DNA of 64,000 bases from a virus: IMG/VR virus record IMGVR_UViG_3300025728_000001, positions 21,817-85,816 of that record. One strand, 5' to 3'. A model generated the notes under the pieces. The model did not search any database. It saw only the letters and a list, made by a program, of their open reading frames with translations, and was not told the DNA's origin. The translations under genes were made by a program, and so were the position numbers. This document shows positions 41,477-50,499 of this stretch, one piece after another (position 1 is the first letter of the stretch; every line of letters begins with the position of its first letter).

Positions 41477-42857
41477 AGACGACTTCATTCAAAGCGCGAT
41501 TAATGAAATCGCCAGCTACCCCACTATCGCCATGCGGTACCAGATTGGTGATCCGCTGATTACGCAGGGGCTCGCGTCGATGGCGGCCATGCTGGCGGAC
41601 GTGAGCAACCAGGTGGAGGTGACCGCCGGCGAGCCCTTCACCAAGGCCCGCGACGTGACGGTACGCAGTGATGCGGCCGTTAAAGGCATCTTGCCCTTCG
41701 CTACGCCCGCCATCGCCGCCATCAAGGTTACGAACGGCGCCCTGGTGCCGGTCCAAGTGCTGGCGGGGCGAGTGCTCCAGGATGCGGCTGGGCGCTATTG
41801 GTTGGTTACGTCGGGCGTGAACCTGGCCGCCGGCGCTATCGGTTACCTGACGGCCAAGCAAGTCAGCGCTCGCCGCTTCACGCACCAGGTGACCGCGTTC
41901 ATTCCGTTCTACTCGATTCCCCTCAGCCAGCCCGAGGTGGGGTTTATTGCCAACGTGCTGGTGGACACTTTCGAGTACTCCACCAACTTCGCCAACATCC
42001 TGGACGGCGAACGGGTTTACAACATCAAGTCCAACGAAGTCAGCGAGCTGAGCCTGCAATTCGGCATTGCCGGGCTGTCCGGTTATCAGCCGGCCGTGGG
42101 CGCGCAGATCAAAATCACCGTGCAGGACACAGAGGGCGCTGTGACGCTCTCCACCGGCATGAAGTTCTATTTTGAGTACACCGGTGGCGCGAGTGATGCG
42201 CTGTTGGCCATGGAACTGTCAGAGGTCAGCCAGGCCGGCGCCAACCCGATGGACATCACGACTATGCGCGAGGTGTGTTCCTACCCCGGCATTTACGACG
42301 ACAGCGCCGTGTTCGGCTCCAACTTCGATTTTGTGGTGCGCAAGGCGGTGTCCCCGGTGACGTTCCTCAGTATCTGGAACGAAGCCAAGGAGGAAGCGGT
42401 TCGCGGCGCCAGCGTGGACAACATCAACACGCTGTTTGTGGCGGCGCGCAAGGCCGGCACCACACAGCCGGTGCTGCAATCGCAAATCACGGCGGCGATT
42501 CAGCGCGCCGATAACAGCTACAAGATCAAGTACGTGCCCGTGATCGATGTCGTGGTGCCCATGGTGGTCACCCTCACCATTCCATCGGTCTATGACTCCG
42601 GCGCCGTCGAGCAGCAAGTAAGCACGATCCTGCTCGGCCAATACGGCGAGGACTCGGCCTGGGCCAAACGGGGCGAGGCGCAGATTCTGGAAAAAGACGT
42701 GTACGCGCTGATGGTCGACAACAACGTGACGGCACTCTCTGCGCGCCTGGGTAACCTGACGGTCGACAGTATTGGGGATGATGACGACGTATTGCCCGAA
42801 CACTACCGCTACATCACGCCCGAAAGCCTGGTGATCAACATCCGCGAGGCGGACTGA
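41463..42857 (+). CDS. Baseplate J / gp47-like protein
   Basis: A protein of 464 residues. The central half has baseplate-J features (VLAGRVLQDAAGRYWLVTSG, GYLTAKQVSARR, EVGFIANVLVDTFEY) and the typical domain with RGASVDNINTLFVAARKAGT and VPMVVTLTIPSVYDSGAVEQ ('xVxVxVxxxxG...'). It forms the wedge that joins the fibres to the tail tube end in contractile-tailed phages. Position before the tail-I-like protein is usual. Confidence 0.7.
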   Translation: MAVTKDDFIQSAINEIASYPTIAMRYQIGDPLITQGLASMAAMLADVSNQVEVTAGEPFTKARDVTVRSDAAVKGILPFATPAIAAIKVTNGALVPVQVLAGRVLQDAAGRYWLVTSGVNLAAGAIGYLTAKQVSARRFTHQVTAFIPFYSIPLSQPEVGFIANVLVDTFEYSTNFANILDGERVYNIKSNEVSELSLQFGIAGLSGYQPAVGAQIKITVQDTEGAVTLSTGMKFYFEYTGGASDALLAMELSEVSQAGANPMDITTMREVCSYPGIYDDSAVFGSNFDFVVRKAVSPVTFLSIWNEAKEEAVRGASVDNINTLFVAARKAGTTQPVLQSQITAAIQRADNSYKIKYVPVIDVVVPMVVTLTIPSVYDSGAVEQQVSTILLGQYGEDSAWAKRGEAQILEKDVYALMVDNNVTALSARLGNLTVDSIGDDDDVLPEHYRYITPESLVINIREAD

Positions 42858-42858
42858 T

Positions 42859-43575
42859 ATGGAGCTGCTACCACTTGTTCGCAGTGCTGAGTTCGACGAG
42901 GTGGAAAGCGAGTTCAAAGCGCTGTTCCTCAGCCTGTACAAGCAACACGTAGACGATCAAGTCAGCGAGGTGGCGCTGTACGGCATGCCGCATATTGGGC
43001 CTGACTCGTTGGTTGAACGCGGTTTGACCGGGGATGGCCTGGCCGTCCTGCGCACCACCACCATGGACCAGATCCGCCACCTGTTCCATGCCTGGCGCTA
43101 CCGCAACCCGCAGCGCGGCACGACGTTTCTGGCGGCCTATCTCAACACGCTGTTTGGCCCGGTGTTCACCATCGATCAGCTCTGGTGCAAGAAAGCCGGC
43201 ACCTACCCGGTAGACGTGATGACCGCGGCAGAAATGCAGCTCGCCGGCGAGCTTGAGGCGGATTACTTCCTGACCAGTCGCCTGCGCGTGGACATCGAAA
43301 CCGAGATTGTTCCGGAGCGCATCCTAAAGGCCGCCAAGACTGCATTGGCCGCCCGCTTCGTTCTGGAGCTGCGCGCGGCCAAGAAGGTCGCCGTTAATAC
43401 TTACCTGGGTTTTGTGGCCTACGGCTTCAACGTGGGGCGTATCACCGGTACCGCGATCTATCACCAGCCCGTCATTGAAAGTTCGGTCACGGTCGGCCCG
43501 GCGATCAAGTCCGGCGGTACCAGCGTTACGTTCAGCTCGATTAAGCGTTTAGACATGCAAACCTTCCAAAAATAG
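42859..43575 (+). CDS. Putative tail protein I-like baseplate protein
   Basis: A protein of 238 residues starting MELLPLVRSAEFDEVESEFK. TTTMDQIRHLFHAWRYRNPQ, GTTFLAAYLNTLFGPVFTID and RFVLELRAAKKVAVNTYLGF fit the tail-protein-I group ('LPHLAWxWxV...'), though the match is weak. Position after baseplate J and before the fibres supports it. Confidence 0.5.
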   Translation: MELLPLVRSAEFDEVESEFKALFLSLYKQHVDDQVSEVALYGMPHIGPDSLVERGLTGDGLAVLRTTTMDQIRHLFHAWRYRNPQRGTTFLAAYLNTLFGPVFTIDQLWCKKAGTYPVDVMTAAEMQLAGELEADYFLTSRLRVDIETEIVPERILKAAKTALAARFVLELRAAKKVAVNTYLGFVAYGFNVGRITGTAIYHQPVIESSVTVGPAIKSGGTSVTFSSIKRLDMQTFQK

Positions 43576-43623
43576 GGCGTTTTTTCGACCGTAAGCTTTG
43601 CCATAAATCACGCCGGGGGCTTT

Positions 43624-45900
43624 ATGGCAAATCCTGTAATTATCAATCCCACGCTGACGTTGGCGGGCCAAGCGGCCGCGATCAACGCCAGCAACACCGG
43701 GCTTGAACTGATCATCGACGGCGTATCGTTCGGCCGCGCGCATTACGAACCGGACGGGGAAGAGCTGGCGCTGGTCGATCCGGTGGGCAGTCGTGTTCCG
43801 TTCGCGGGTGGCAGTCGCCCAACGCTGTATCAATTGCGCCTCAGTGCTGCGTGGAAGGAAGACGTCGGTGTCGTGCCCATTGCCGAGATTGGTTTTTGGG
43901 CGGGCGATGTTCTGGTGTTCGTCTGGTCTGATCCCGATCCTACTGTCGTTGCAACCTACAAGACCGATGGCGTTCCCTACGTGCTGTTCTGTGATCTGGC
44001 GTTTGCTCAGGTTCCCGCTGGCAGCATCACCATTGTCACCGATCCAGACGAAAGCGCCGCGCTGGCGGCTCTGACTGAGCATGAGGGCGCAAGCAACGCT
44101 CACCCTCAGTATCTGCTGCGCGAAGACGTGGCGAAGGATGCCGGCCCTCTCATGGGGCTTGTGCATTCCGTTGGCAGTACAGCCAATGCGTTGCTGCTGG
44201 CCCTGGATGCACCTGAGTCCGTGTTGCCCGCCTACGCGAAGTTTCAGCGCTTCCAGTTCCTGGCCGCACTAACCAACACCACCGCCGTAACAGTCAATGT
44301 CGAAGGCCTCGGCCCGATTGCCGTGAAGCGCGGAGGCGATACCGGCCTGGTACCGCTTGATCCGGGCGACATCAAAGCCGGCTCGCTGTACGACCTCAAC
44401 TATGACGGTACGTTCTTCCAGCTGGGCGGCGGCGTGGGCGGCGGCAAGGCCTTTGAGCGCTTTTCGTTCGTAGCAGGCGTTGCTCAGAACGAATTCATCT
44501 TTCCGCACGTCCCTGGCAACGTCATTGCTCTGCGCAACGGTCGCGAAATCGACGGTGTCACGTCGGCCGTAGACGGTTCGAAGGTGACCACGGCCATTGC
44601 CATGAACCTTGACGACCGCATGGACTTCCTGGCGTTCAAGTCGTTCAGGGTGGCGGACAGCTACACCAAGACGGAACTTAACGCGCTGCTGCTCACCGCG
44701 GGCGCCTTGCCCGTCGGTTCCATGCTGCCGGTACCGAAGGGCGTTGTTCCGCCGGGCTATCTTGAGCTGGATGGCAGTGTGCAGAGCATTGCGGTCTATC
44801 CGGACCTGGCCGCCTACCTGGGGACTACGTTCAACACGGGCGGCGAAGGCGCGGGCAATTTCCGCCTACCTGAGTCGCGCGGCGAGTTCCTGCGGGGCTG
44901 GGACCATGGCCGTGGCGTCGACGCTGGCCGAGCGATAGGTAGTTGGCAGAAAGGCACAATGACCGGTGCCGACACGACAGGTTCCGGCGATGGCCTCGTG
45001 GTCGTTGGCCTTGGCGGCACAGCGGCAGCGCCTATCTCAAGTTACGGTATGGACCCGGTAACGCTGACCGACTATCCGCCCAATCTGGTTGTTAGCGGCA
45101 CCGGAACGTCTGCCATCGCCGCGACAACGGCAGTAATTGGCTCTACCCGTCCGCGCAACTTGGCGGTTATGTGGTGCATCAAGGCTTGGAACGCACCGAT
45201 CAATCAGGGAAACATTGATATTGCTGCCCTGGCGCAGAAGGTCGCGGACAACGAGTTCGGCCGACTTCTAGGTATTCAAAAGTTCACCGCCAACGGCCTT
45301 TATGTCCCAACGCTTGGAATGAAAAAGGTGCGATTGCGCCAATGTGGTGGTGGTGCCGGCTCCAGTGGTGTCGCTGCAACTAGTGCTACGCAAACCTCCG
45401 CATCTGGCGGTGGCGCGGCGGGGGGCTACTCCGAATCCCTGCTAACGGCGGCGGACATTGGCGCAAGCCAAGTTGTGACAATTGGTGCTGCTGGCCTCGC
45501 TGGTGCCGCAGCAGCAGTTGGTGGTCCGGGCGGTACAACTTCATTAGGAGCGCTGGTTATCACTCCCGGAGGCTTCCCGTCTAGCGTCGGAACCGTCGTA
45601 GCCAGCACGGCCTTCAATCTTTTCGCCGGGGGCGCACCTGGGGCTCTACCTACTGGCGGCAATCTCTTGAATAGTGTTGGTGAGCCAGGCGCGCCCGCGA
45701 TACTAGTCAGCGCGTCAACGCTAGCCGGGCACGGAGGAAGCGGCCCGCTTGGTGCAGGTGGTTTTGGTACATCAGGCACCCCTAACCCTGGATCTGGCTA
45801 CGGATCGGGCGGCGGCGGCGTAGCAAATGGTATTTCTTCGGCCGCAAAGCCTGGTGCACCAGGTGGCCCTGGTGTGATGTTTCTTGAGGAGTACGCATAA
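43624..45900 (+). CDS. Tail fibre with collar domain and Gly-rich adhesin tip
   Basis: A protein of 758 residues. N-terminal fibre-attachment segment (PVIINPTLTLAGQAAAINAS ... GGSRPTLYQLRLSAAW). Middle repeats; a phage tail-collar domain at about 365-430 (LELDGSVQSIAVYPDLAAYL, FRLPESRGEFLRGWDHGRGV). Then RPRNLAVMWCIKAWN. The last ~180 residues are Gly/Ala-rich (GGGAGSSGVAATSATQTSAS ... GSGYGSGGGGVANGISSAAK), like the gp38-type receptor-binding tip of T4-like phages. Likely binds the host surface. Confidence 0.8.
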   Translation: MANPVIINPTLTLAGQAAAINASNTGLELIIDGVSFGRAHYEPDGEELALVDPVGSRVPFAGGSRPTLYQLRLSAAWKEDVGVVPIAEIGFWAGDVLVFVWSDPDPTVVATYKTDGVPYVLFCDLAFAQVPAGSITIVTDPDESAALAALTEHEGASNAHPQYLLREDVAKDAGPLMGLVHSVGSTANALLLALDAPESVLPAYAKFQRFQFLAALTNTTAVTVNVEGLGPIAVKRGGDTGLVPLDPGDIKAGSLYDLNYDGTFFQLGGGVGGGKAFERFSFVAGVAQNEFIFPHVPGNVIALRNGREIDGVTSAVDGSKVTTAIAMNLDDRMDFLAFKSFRVADSYTKTELNALLLTAGALPVGSMLPVPKGVVPPGYLELDGSVQSIAVYPDLAAYLGTTFNTGGEGAGNFRLPESRGEFLRGWDHGRGVDAGRAIGSWQKGTMTGADTTGSGDGLVVVGLGGTAAAPISSYGMDPVTLTDYPPNLVVSGTGTSAIAATTAVIGSTRPRNLAVMWCIKAWNAPINQGNIDIAALAQKVADNEFGRLLGIQKFTANGLYVPTLGMKKVRLRQCGGGAGSSGVAATSATQTSASGGGAAGGYSESLLTAADIGASQVVTIGAAGLAGAAAAVGGPGGTTSLGALVITPGGFPSSVGTVVASTAFNLFAGGAPGALPTGGNLLNSVGEPGAPAILVSASTLAGHGGSGPLGAGGFGTSGTPNPGSGYGSGGGGVANGISSAAKPGAPGGPGVMFLEEYA

Positions 45901-46811
45901 TGAGCCGTGCAGATGATTTAGCCGATATGGAGAGCAGCATGCTCGCCATGCGCGGGATGAACAACGCCACTATCACCGCCGCCAAGGTGCTCACCAACGA
46001 TGAGACGGGCTTTCTGCTGGTGGACGCTACCGCCGCCGGCTTTACCCTGACCTTGCCGTCAGCGACCCGCCCGATGGATATCCGGGTGCAGCGCGTCGAC
46101 AACGGTGGCAACCGCCTGGTGGTACAGGCGTCCGGGGCCGAAAAGATCCTGTTCCATACCCACTTGAGCGCGACCGGCTATCCGTTCTTCGTCCTGATGG
46201 GGGCTGGTGACTTCTGGCACTTGCGCAGTGACAGCAATGGCAAGTGGCAGGTGCTTGATCGTATGGACACCACCCCATTGGGGCGCCCGGTGTTCGAAAC
46301 CACCACCGCGTTCTCTCCGGGTGGCTGGGCGGGCATCAACGGGTTTATCTACAACCGTGCCGAATGGCCATGGGTATGGGACCACGCGCAGGCGTCGGGG
46401 ATGCTCACCACCGAAGCGCTACGGGCCGGCAAGGAGGGTATGTGGACCTCGGGCGACGGTGCGCTGACCTTTCGCAGCCCTGAAACACGCGGCGAATTCA
46501 TGCGGGTGCTCGATGAGTCGCGGGGGATTGATGCGTCGCGCACGGCCGGCTCTTGGCAAAAGGGCGCTGTTCATAGCTTCGACATCGGTCCAGGGACCGG
46601 GCTGGTCGGCGATAGGTCGGGCACCACGACTGGCGCCTTGGCTCGCGCCGACCTCGGCTATGACGCTGGCTCAGCCGCTGACTATCCGACTGGACAATCT
46701 ATGTCGTCGGCCACCGGCAGCATCCTCGGGATAACAGAAACCACAGAAATTGCATGGGGTGTCACGCGCCCTCGAAACATCGCCTATCCCGGCCGACTGA
46801 AACTGATCTGA
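45900..46811 (+). CDS. Second collar-type tail fibre
   Basis: A protein of 303 residues starting MSRADDLADMESSMLAMRGM, one base overlap with the previous stop. It carries a second collar motif (FRSPETRGEFMRVLDESRGI) and ends GVTRPRNIAYPGRLKLI, both shared with the fibre at 43624. It appears to be a shorter paralogue. Possibly an alternative or accessory host-binding protein. Confidence 0.75.
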   Translation: MSRADDLADMESSMLAMRGMNNATITAAKVLTNDETGFLLVDATAAGFTLTLPSATRPMDIRVQRVDNGGNRLVVQASGAEKILFHTHLSATGYPFFVLMGAGDFWHLRSDSNGKWQVLDRMDTTPLGRPVFETTTAFSPGGWAGINGFIYNRAEWPWVWDHAQASGMLTTEALRAGKEGMWTSGDGALTFRSPETRGEFMRVLDESRGIDASRTAGSWQKGAVHSFDIGPGTGLVGDRSGTTTGALARADLGYDAGSAADYPTGQSMSSATGSILGITETTEIAWGVTRPRNIAYPGRLKLI

Positions 46812-46818
46812 GGTGTTT

Positions 46819-47625
46819 ATGACTGCAATTTATTTGATCGACCCGGCCGGCGCTCTTGTTGGCCCTATCACCCTGCCAGTGGTGCCCGGTATCGGCTGCC
46901 AGATGCCAGATGACGCCATCGACTTGGGTAGCGAGCTTGTCGCGCCAGCAGAGGGCTTTGTGTGGGCGCTGCTGGAAGGCGAGCCGGTGTTGCTGGCTGA
47001 CCATCGCGGGACGGTCTACAGCACCGCCACCGGTGAGGCGCAGCAGCTCGACGCACTGGGCGAGCTGCCGGAAGGCCTGGCGCTCGATCCGCGCCCTTCG
47101 TTGGCCCATGCGTGGACTGACGGCAGTTGGCAGGTTGACGCCACCCTGGTGGCCAAGTTGCACAGCGAAGCGCAGGCCAGCGCCTGGGAGCTGATCAAGG
47201 CTGAGCGGGACCGCCGGAAAAAGGCCGGATTCAACGCCGCCGGTAAGTGGGTGCATTCGGACACGTTCAGCCGCAGCCAGTGGCTTGGGCTCAAGGATAA
47301 CGCCCGTGACTCCTTGGCCAACGGCGGGACCATGGCTGACGGCCTGCGCGACGACGAAGACAAGCCAATTATCTGGAAAATGCTGGACGGCTCATTTGTG
47401 CCCGTGACCGCACAGCTCGCGTTCGACGTAGTGGCAGCGGTGACACGCTCTGACATGGCGGTCTTTACCGCGGCCGAGACGCACAACGCGTATATGCGCG
47501 GCGCCGCCGATCCAAGCGCCTACGACTACACCACCGACTGGCCTCAAACCTATGCAGAGTGGGCGGCAATCCAGGCTCAAGATCCTGAGACAATTCCCCC
47601 TGAGGATCCGGCGCCAGAAAGCTGA
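46819..47625 (+). CDS. Tail fibre assembly protein (DUF4376-like)
   Basis: A protein of 268 residues; the start is the ATG at 46819. The N-terminal ~120 residues are typical of Tfa-type chaperones; residues about 115-230 (WELIKAERDRRKKAGFNAAG, KWVHSDTFSRSQW, AVFTAAETHNAYMRG) match DUF4376 ('I...RDxxxxxGxxxxGxxFHSDxxSRxqx...T....H...M'). It probably helps fold or attach the fibres upstream. Confidence 0.75.
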   Translation: MTAIYLIDPAGALVGPITLPVVPGIGCQMPDDAIDLGSELVAPAEGFVWALLEGEPVLLADHRGTVYSTATGEAQQLDALGELPEGLALDPRPSLAHAWTDGSWQVDATLVAKLHSEAQASAWELIKAERDRRKKAGFNAAGKWVHSDTFSRSQWLGLKDNARDSLANGGTMADGLRDDEDKPIIWKMLDGSFVPVTAQLAFDVVAAVTRSDMAVFTAAETHNAYMRGAADPSAYDYTTDWPQTYAEWAAIQAQDPETIPPEDPAPES

Positions 47626-47670
47626 CCCGGAACAAGACCCTGAGCCCGCACCAGAATAGGAAGGTCAACT

Positions 47671-48153
47671 ATGATGCAATCGGTACAGCTGCTGTTCACC
47701 CGCCGCCGCATGATCGGCAGCCTACTGATCCGGGGCATTACCTGGTCGTCGTTCAGTCACGTCGAGATCGTGGTGGGCGACCAGGTGATAGGCGCCAATA
47801 TGGTGGGAGGCGTGAGCCTGACGCCGCTCAAGGAACGCCTGGCGAATTCCAGCTATGCCGCCCTGGTCAATATCCCTTGCCATGACGCCCAGGCGATCAA
47901 GCAGACGGCGTTGAGCATGATCGGTGCCGGCTATGACTACTTGGCGCTGTTCGGGATCCTGGTGCACTCCGAGCGCTTCGACAGCAAAACGCGTTTCTTC
48001 TGTTCCGAGTTTGTGGCGTGGGCGTTTGAAAAGGCCGGTGCGCCGTTGATTCGTCCGGAGATTACCGGCCGCGTCACGCCCCAGCACCTGTGGATGCTCC
48101 CCGCTCCCACGGTGACGGCTGGCGACCCGCTTTCGCTCTTAAATTTGGCCTAA
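47671..48153 (+). CDS. Permuted papain-like (YiiX/NlpC-P60-type) hydrolase
   Basis: A protein of 160 residues starting MMQSVQLLFTRRRMIGSLLI (47674 is the alternative start). FSHVEIVVGDQVIGANMVGG gives the catalytic His, and RFFCSEFVAWAFEKAG gives the catalytic Cys, in the order and context of YiiX-like permuted papain peptidases ('SHVxixvGxxxIxA...YDxxxxxF.......fCSExV'). It may cut peptidoglycan peptide bonds or lipids. It could act in entry or lysis. Confidence 0.72.
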   Translation: MMQSVQLLFTRRRMIGSLLIRGITWSSFSHVEIVVGDQVIGANMVGGVSLTPLKERLANSSYAALVNIPCHDAQAIKQTALSMIGAGYDYLALFGILVHSERFDSKTRFFCSEFVAWAFEKAGAPLIRPEITGRVTPQHLWMLPAPTVTAGDPLSLLNLA

Positions 48154-48157
48154 CAAT

Positions 48158-48169
48158 GTATAGGGATAC
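48158..48169 (+). promoter_or_regulatory. GTATAGGGATAC element, copy 4
   Basis: Same 12-mer with AATG...TTT flanks. It lies 38 bases before the tail gene at 48208, between stop and start, suggesting a promoter or operator site inside the late region. Confidence 0.65.
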
Positions 48170-48173
48170 TTTT

Positions 48174-48189
48174 CCGGGGTTCGCCCCGG
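48174..48189 (+). promoter_or_regulatory. UUCG-capped GC hairpin in the leader
   Basis: CCGGGG / CCCCGG close a TTCG tetraloop, an exceptionally stable RNA hairpin, 18 bases before the start codon at 48208. There is no T run, so it is more likely a 5-prime mRNA-protecting hairpin for the transcript from the element just upstream. Confidence 0.55.
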
Positions 48190-48207
48190 CGAAGTATCGA
48201 GGTTTTT

Positions 48208-48987
48208 ATGAACAAACCGTTAAACGGCAGTTTCGACCAGATCAAAGACGGATTTGGGCACTACCTGCAACGCTGGCGTGACGGCCTTTACGCGGACTAC
48301 GCCGACACCAAGGCGGTAAAGGCGTTCATGGCTAAGCCGTTCGCTGAGGCCGTCAAATTTGCGTCCGGGCGCATGGTGGACGATGCCGAGGCCATGCTGG
48401 AGGCCTACCAGAAGAACAAAAACGGGCCGCCCGGTAAAACCACGCTGTTTCCGGTGCTGCTGCTCGCCATGGATGAGAATTTTGTCGGTACCGGCGCCGA
48501 CTGGGGTGGCGATCAGATTGGCCGCACCCTGCAACAAATCGAAGAGGGCGGATCCTGGTACGGGCATAAGCATGTTATGCAGGATCGGCGCCTACAGATG
48601 GTGCTCATCGCCAGCGAAGGCGGATCGGCGCAAAGCCTGGCCGCGCAGCTGTCGTCGTTCATCAAAGAGCCGTCTAACCGCTATTTCAATGCCGTGTACC
48701 AGTTCGGCCAGTACAACGTTCCGGTGCCTCAGACACTGGAATCTGTGCGAATCGACTGGATGGAGGTCAAACAGGATGAGAAGAACATCAAGATCCTGGT
48801 GGCCGACCTGACACTCAAATGTACGATTCCGTTCTTTGATGCCCCGGCCGATGGCGCGCCCAATGACGGTTCCGACAAGGTGCCGCCAGGCTATCCGGTC
48901 GTGATCGATACCCAGCACGCCGCGCGCAGCCTCCTGGCCGACACAGCGACCATGCCACCGGGCCGCGTTATGGGTACCCGCCAGTGA
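48208..48987 (+). CDS. Tail structural protein (unassigned)
   Basis: A protein of 259 residues starting MNKPLNGSFDQIKDGFGHYL. It has long helical and beta segments (RLQMVLIASEGGSAQSLAAQ, VRIDWMEVKQDEKNIKILVA). Its location just before the hub and spike genes suggests a baseplate or tail-tip role. No family recognised. Confidence 0.5.
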   Translation: MNKPLNGSFDQIKDGFGHYLQRWRDGLYADYADTKAVKAFMAKPFAEAVKFASGRMVDDAEAMLEAYQKNKNGPPGKTTLFPVLLLAMDENFVGTGADWGGDQIGRTLQQIEEGGSWYGHKHVMQDRRLQMVLIASEGGSAQSLAAQLSSFIKEPSNRYFNAVYQFGQYNVPVPQTLESVRIDWMEVKQDEKNIKILVADLTLKCTIPFFDAPADGAPNDGSDKVPPGYPVVIDTQHAARSLLADTATMPPGRVMGTRQ

Positions 48988-49883
48988 ACGTCTACCTGCG
49001 CGAGGGCGGCGACCAGCTCCCTACCGACGTGATACTCAAGTGGGTGGGGCGCTCTGACCTGACGCCTATCCCGCGCTCGCTTGAATTCACGGTGAAGCTG
49101 ATCGATGGCGTCCAGGAAAAGCTTAAAGTCGGCGCCTCGGTATGGGCCGGGCGGGAAAACCTGCGCTATGAAATCGTCAAGAGCGACCGGGCGCAGCCGC
49201 TTGGCCAGGTGCAGGGCAAGAATCAGCAGCAGGCCATGAAAGTGACCGCATTGCTTCACCGCTGCGCCTCAATCGCCCGCCCGCTCAATAGTGCGGTGAT
49301 CCTGACCGGTACCACGCTTGGGGCGATCTACCGGGCGTGTGGGGCGTTCATGCCGGTGACCAGCGACTTCGCGGTACCGCGCTTTACCTGTTTCAAAGGT
49401 CACCAGCCCAGCTATCCGCTGGCGCAGGCACTCCAAGAGGAAGGCGCGGCGCTGGTGCTCAGGAATGGAAGCATTACCGCCATGCGCCTGACTGACATGG
49501 CCAAGCAGGCGCCCCTGGCGGATATCGGCCAGGTGGACAGCAGCGCCAAGATCGAAAGCGAGTTTCTGCAACTCCAGGACATCCCGTCGTTCTACTCGGT
49601 CAACGACAGCGCCGCCATTGTCCTGGGGCAGATGGGCCAGACCCGTCGCGTGGAGTTCATGGCCCGCGCCGACGAGCGCCAGCTGAGGAACGCCAGTTGT
49701 GTCCTGGTGCGCAGCAAGACCGTAGACAGCAACATTTGCCAGCAGTACCAGGCCGGTGACGTGCTACGGGTGGCCGGAGAGAACCTGGTGATCATCACCG
49801 CCGCACACGCCTTTGAAAACCTTGAGGGGGCGCAGGAAAGCCGCAGCCGCCTATGGCTCGGGAAGCTGATCAATGCCCAGTAA
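48984..49883 (+). CDS. Baseplate hub-like protein
   Basis: A protein of 299 residues. PIPRSLEFTVKLIDGVQEKL, ASVWAGRENLRYEIVKSDRA and the later strand-rich half fit gpD/gp44-type hub proteins of contractile tails, in which an OB-like layer holds the spike. It is coupled to the spike gene by overlap. Assignment rests on neighbours and composition. Confidence 0.55.
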   Translation: MNVYLREGGDQLPTDVILKWVGRSDLTPIPRSLEFTVKLIDGVQEKLKVGASVWAGRENLRYEIVKSDRAQPLGQVQGKNQQQAMKVTALLHRCASIARPLNSAVILTGTTLGAIYRACGAFMPVTSDFAVPRFTCFKGHQPSYPLAQALQEEGAALVLRNGSITAMRLTDMAKQAPLADIGQVDSSAKIESEFLQLQDIPSFYSVNDSAAIVLGQMGQTRRVEFMARADERQLRNASCVLVRSKTVDSNICQQYQAGDVLRVAGENLVIITAAHAFENLEGAQESRSRLWLGKLINAQ

Positions 49884-50409
49884 TAAGCACCCTGGATTCA
49901 TCCGCATAGTGGACCGGGACCGCCGCGAGGTGCGCGTAGAGATACCGCCCTTCACCGACGGGGCCGCCGAGTTGCCTATCGCGGAAATCGAATACCCGAT
50001 TGGTGATGACTCGCAAAACACCGAGATTCGTCTGGTCGCGGGGCGCCCGGTGTGGATTGAGTTCATCGCGGGCGATCCGCGCCGGCCGCTCATCACCGGG
50101 TATCGCAATCCGAACACGGGTAACGTGATCGGCATGCGCCGCTGGAACCATGACAACTTTGAAATCAACGCTGACCAGGTGTTCACGATCAATGCAGGTG
50201 CGCAGATTGCCCTGGTGGTCGGCGGCACGTCTCTGGTGCTCACACCGGACGCCATCGCGATGATTGCCACGGCGCTGAGCATCCAGGCAGCGGTAACGAT
50301 TGAGGGAGCTGTCACGCAGACCGGTGGCGACATCACCAGCGACGGTATCAGCGTTCAACACCACAACCACCCTACAGCGCCGCCTGGCCCGCCAAGCGAG
50401 CCGGTATAA
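49873..50409 (+). CDS. Baseplate spike (gpV-like)
   Basis: A protein of 178 residues. It has an OB-fold-like N-terminal half (DRREVRVEIPPFTDGAAELP), a recognisable spike core (VWIEFIAGDPRRPLITGYRN), a beta-helix stretch and a C-terminal HHNHP, the histidine cluster that binds an iron ion at the spike tip of P2 gpV. The spike punctures the outer membrane. Confidence 0.78.
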   Translation: MPSNKHPGFIRIVDRDRREVRVEIPPFTDGAAELPIAEIEYPIGDDSQNTEIRLVAGRPVWIEFIAGDPRRPLITGYRNPNTGNVIGMRRWNHDNFEINADQVFTINAGAQIALVVGGTSLVLTPDAIAMIATALSIQAAVTIEGAVTQTGGDITSDGISVQHHNHPTAPPGPPSEPV

Positions 50410-50419
50410 CTCCTGGTCA

Positions 50420-50449
50420 GGGGTTTGTTCATCGCGTGAACACACCCCC
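50420..50449. terminator. Two-way hairpin between spike and rep genes
   Basis: GGGGT...ACCCC and an inner TGTTCA / TGAACA stem form an imperfect hairpin between converging genes. A T run is weak on both sides. Confidence 0.45.
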
Positions 50450-50499
50450 GCTCATCCCTGTGAGATAGCGAACAAGCCTGTCAGATATCGTTCAAGCAG

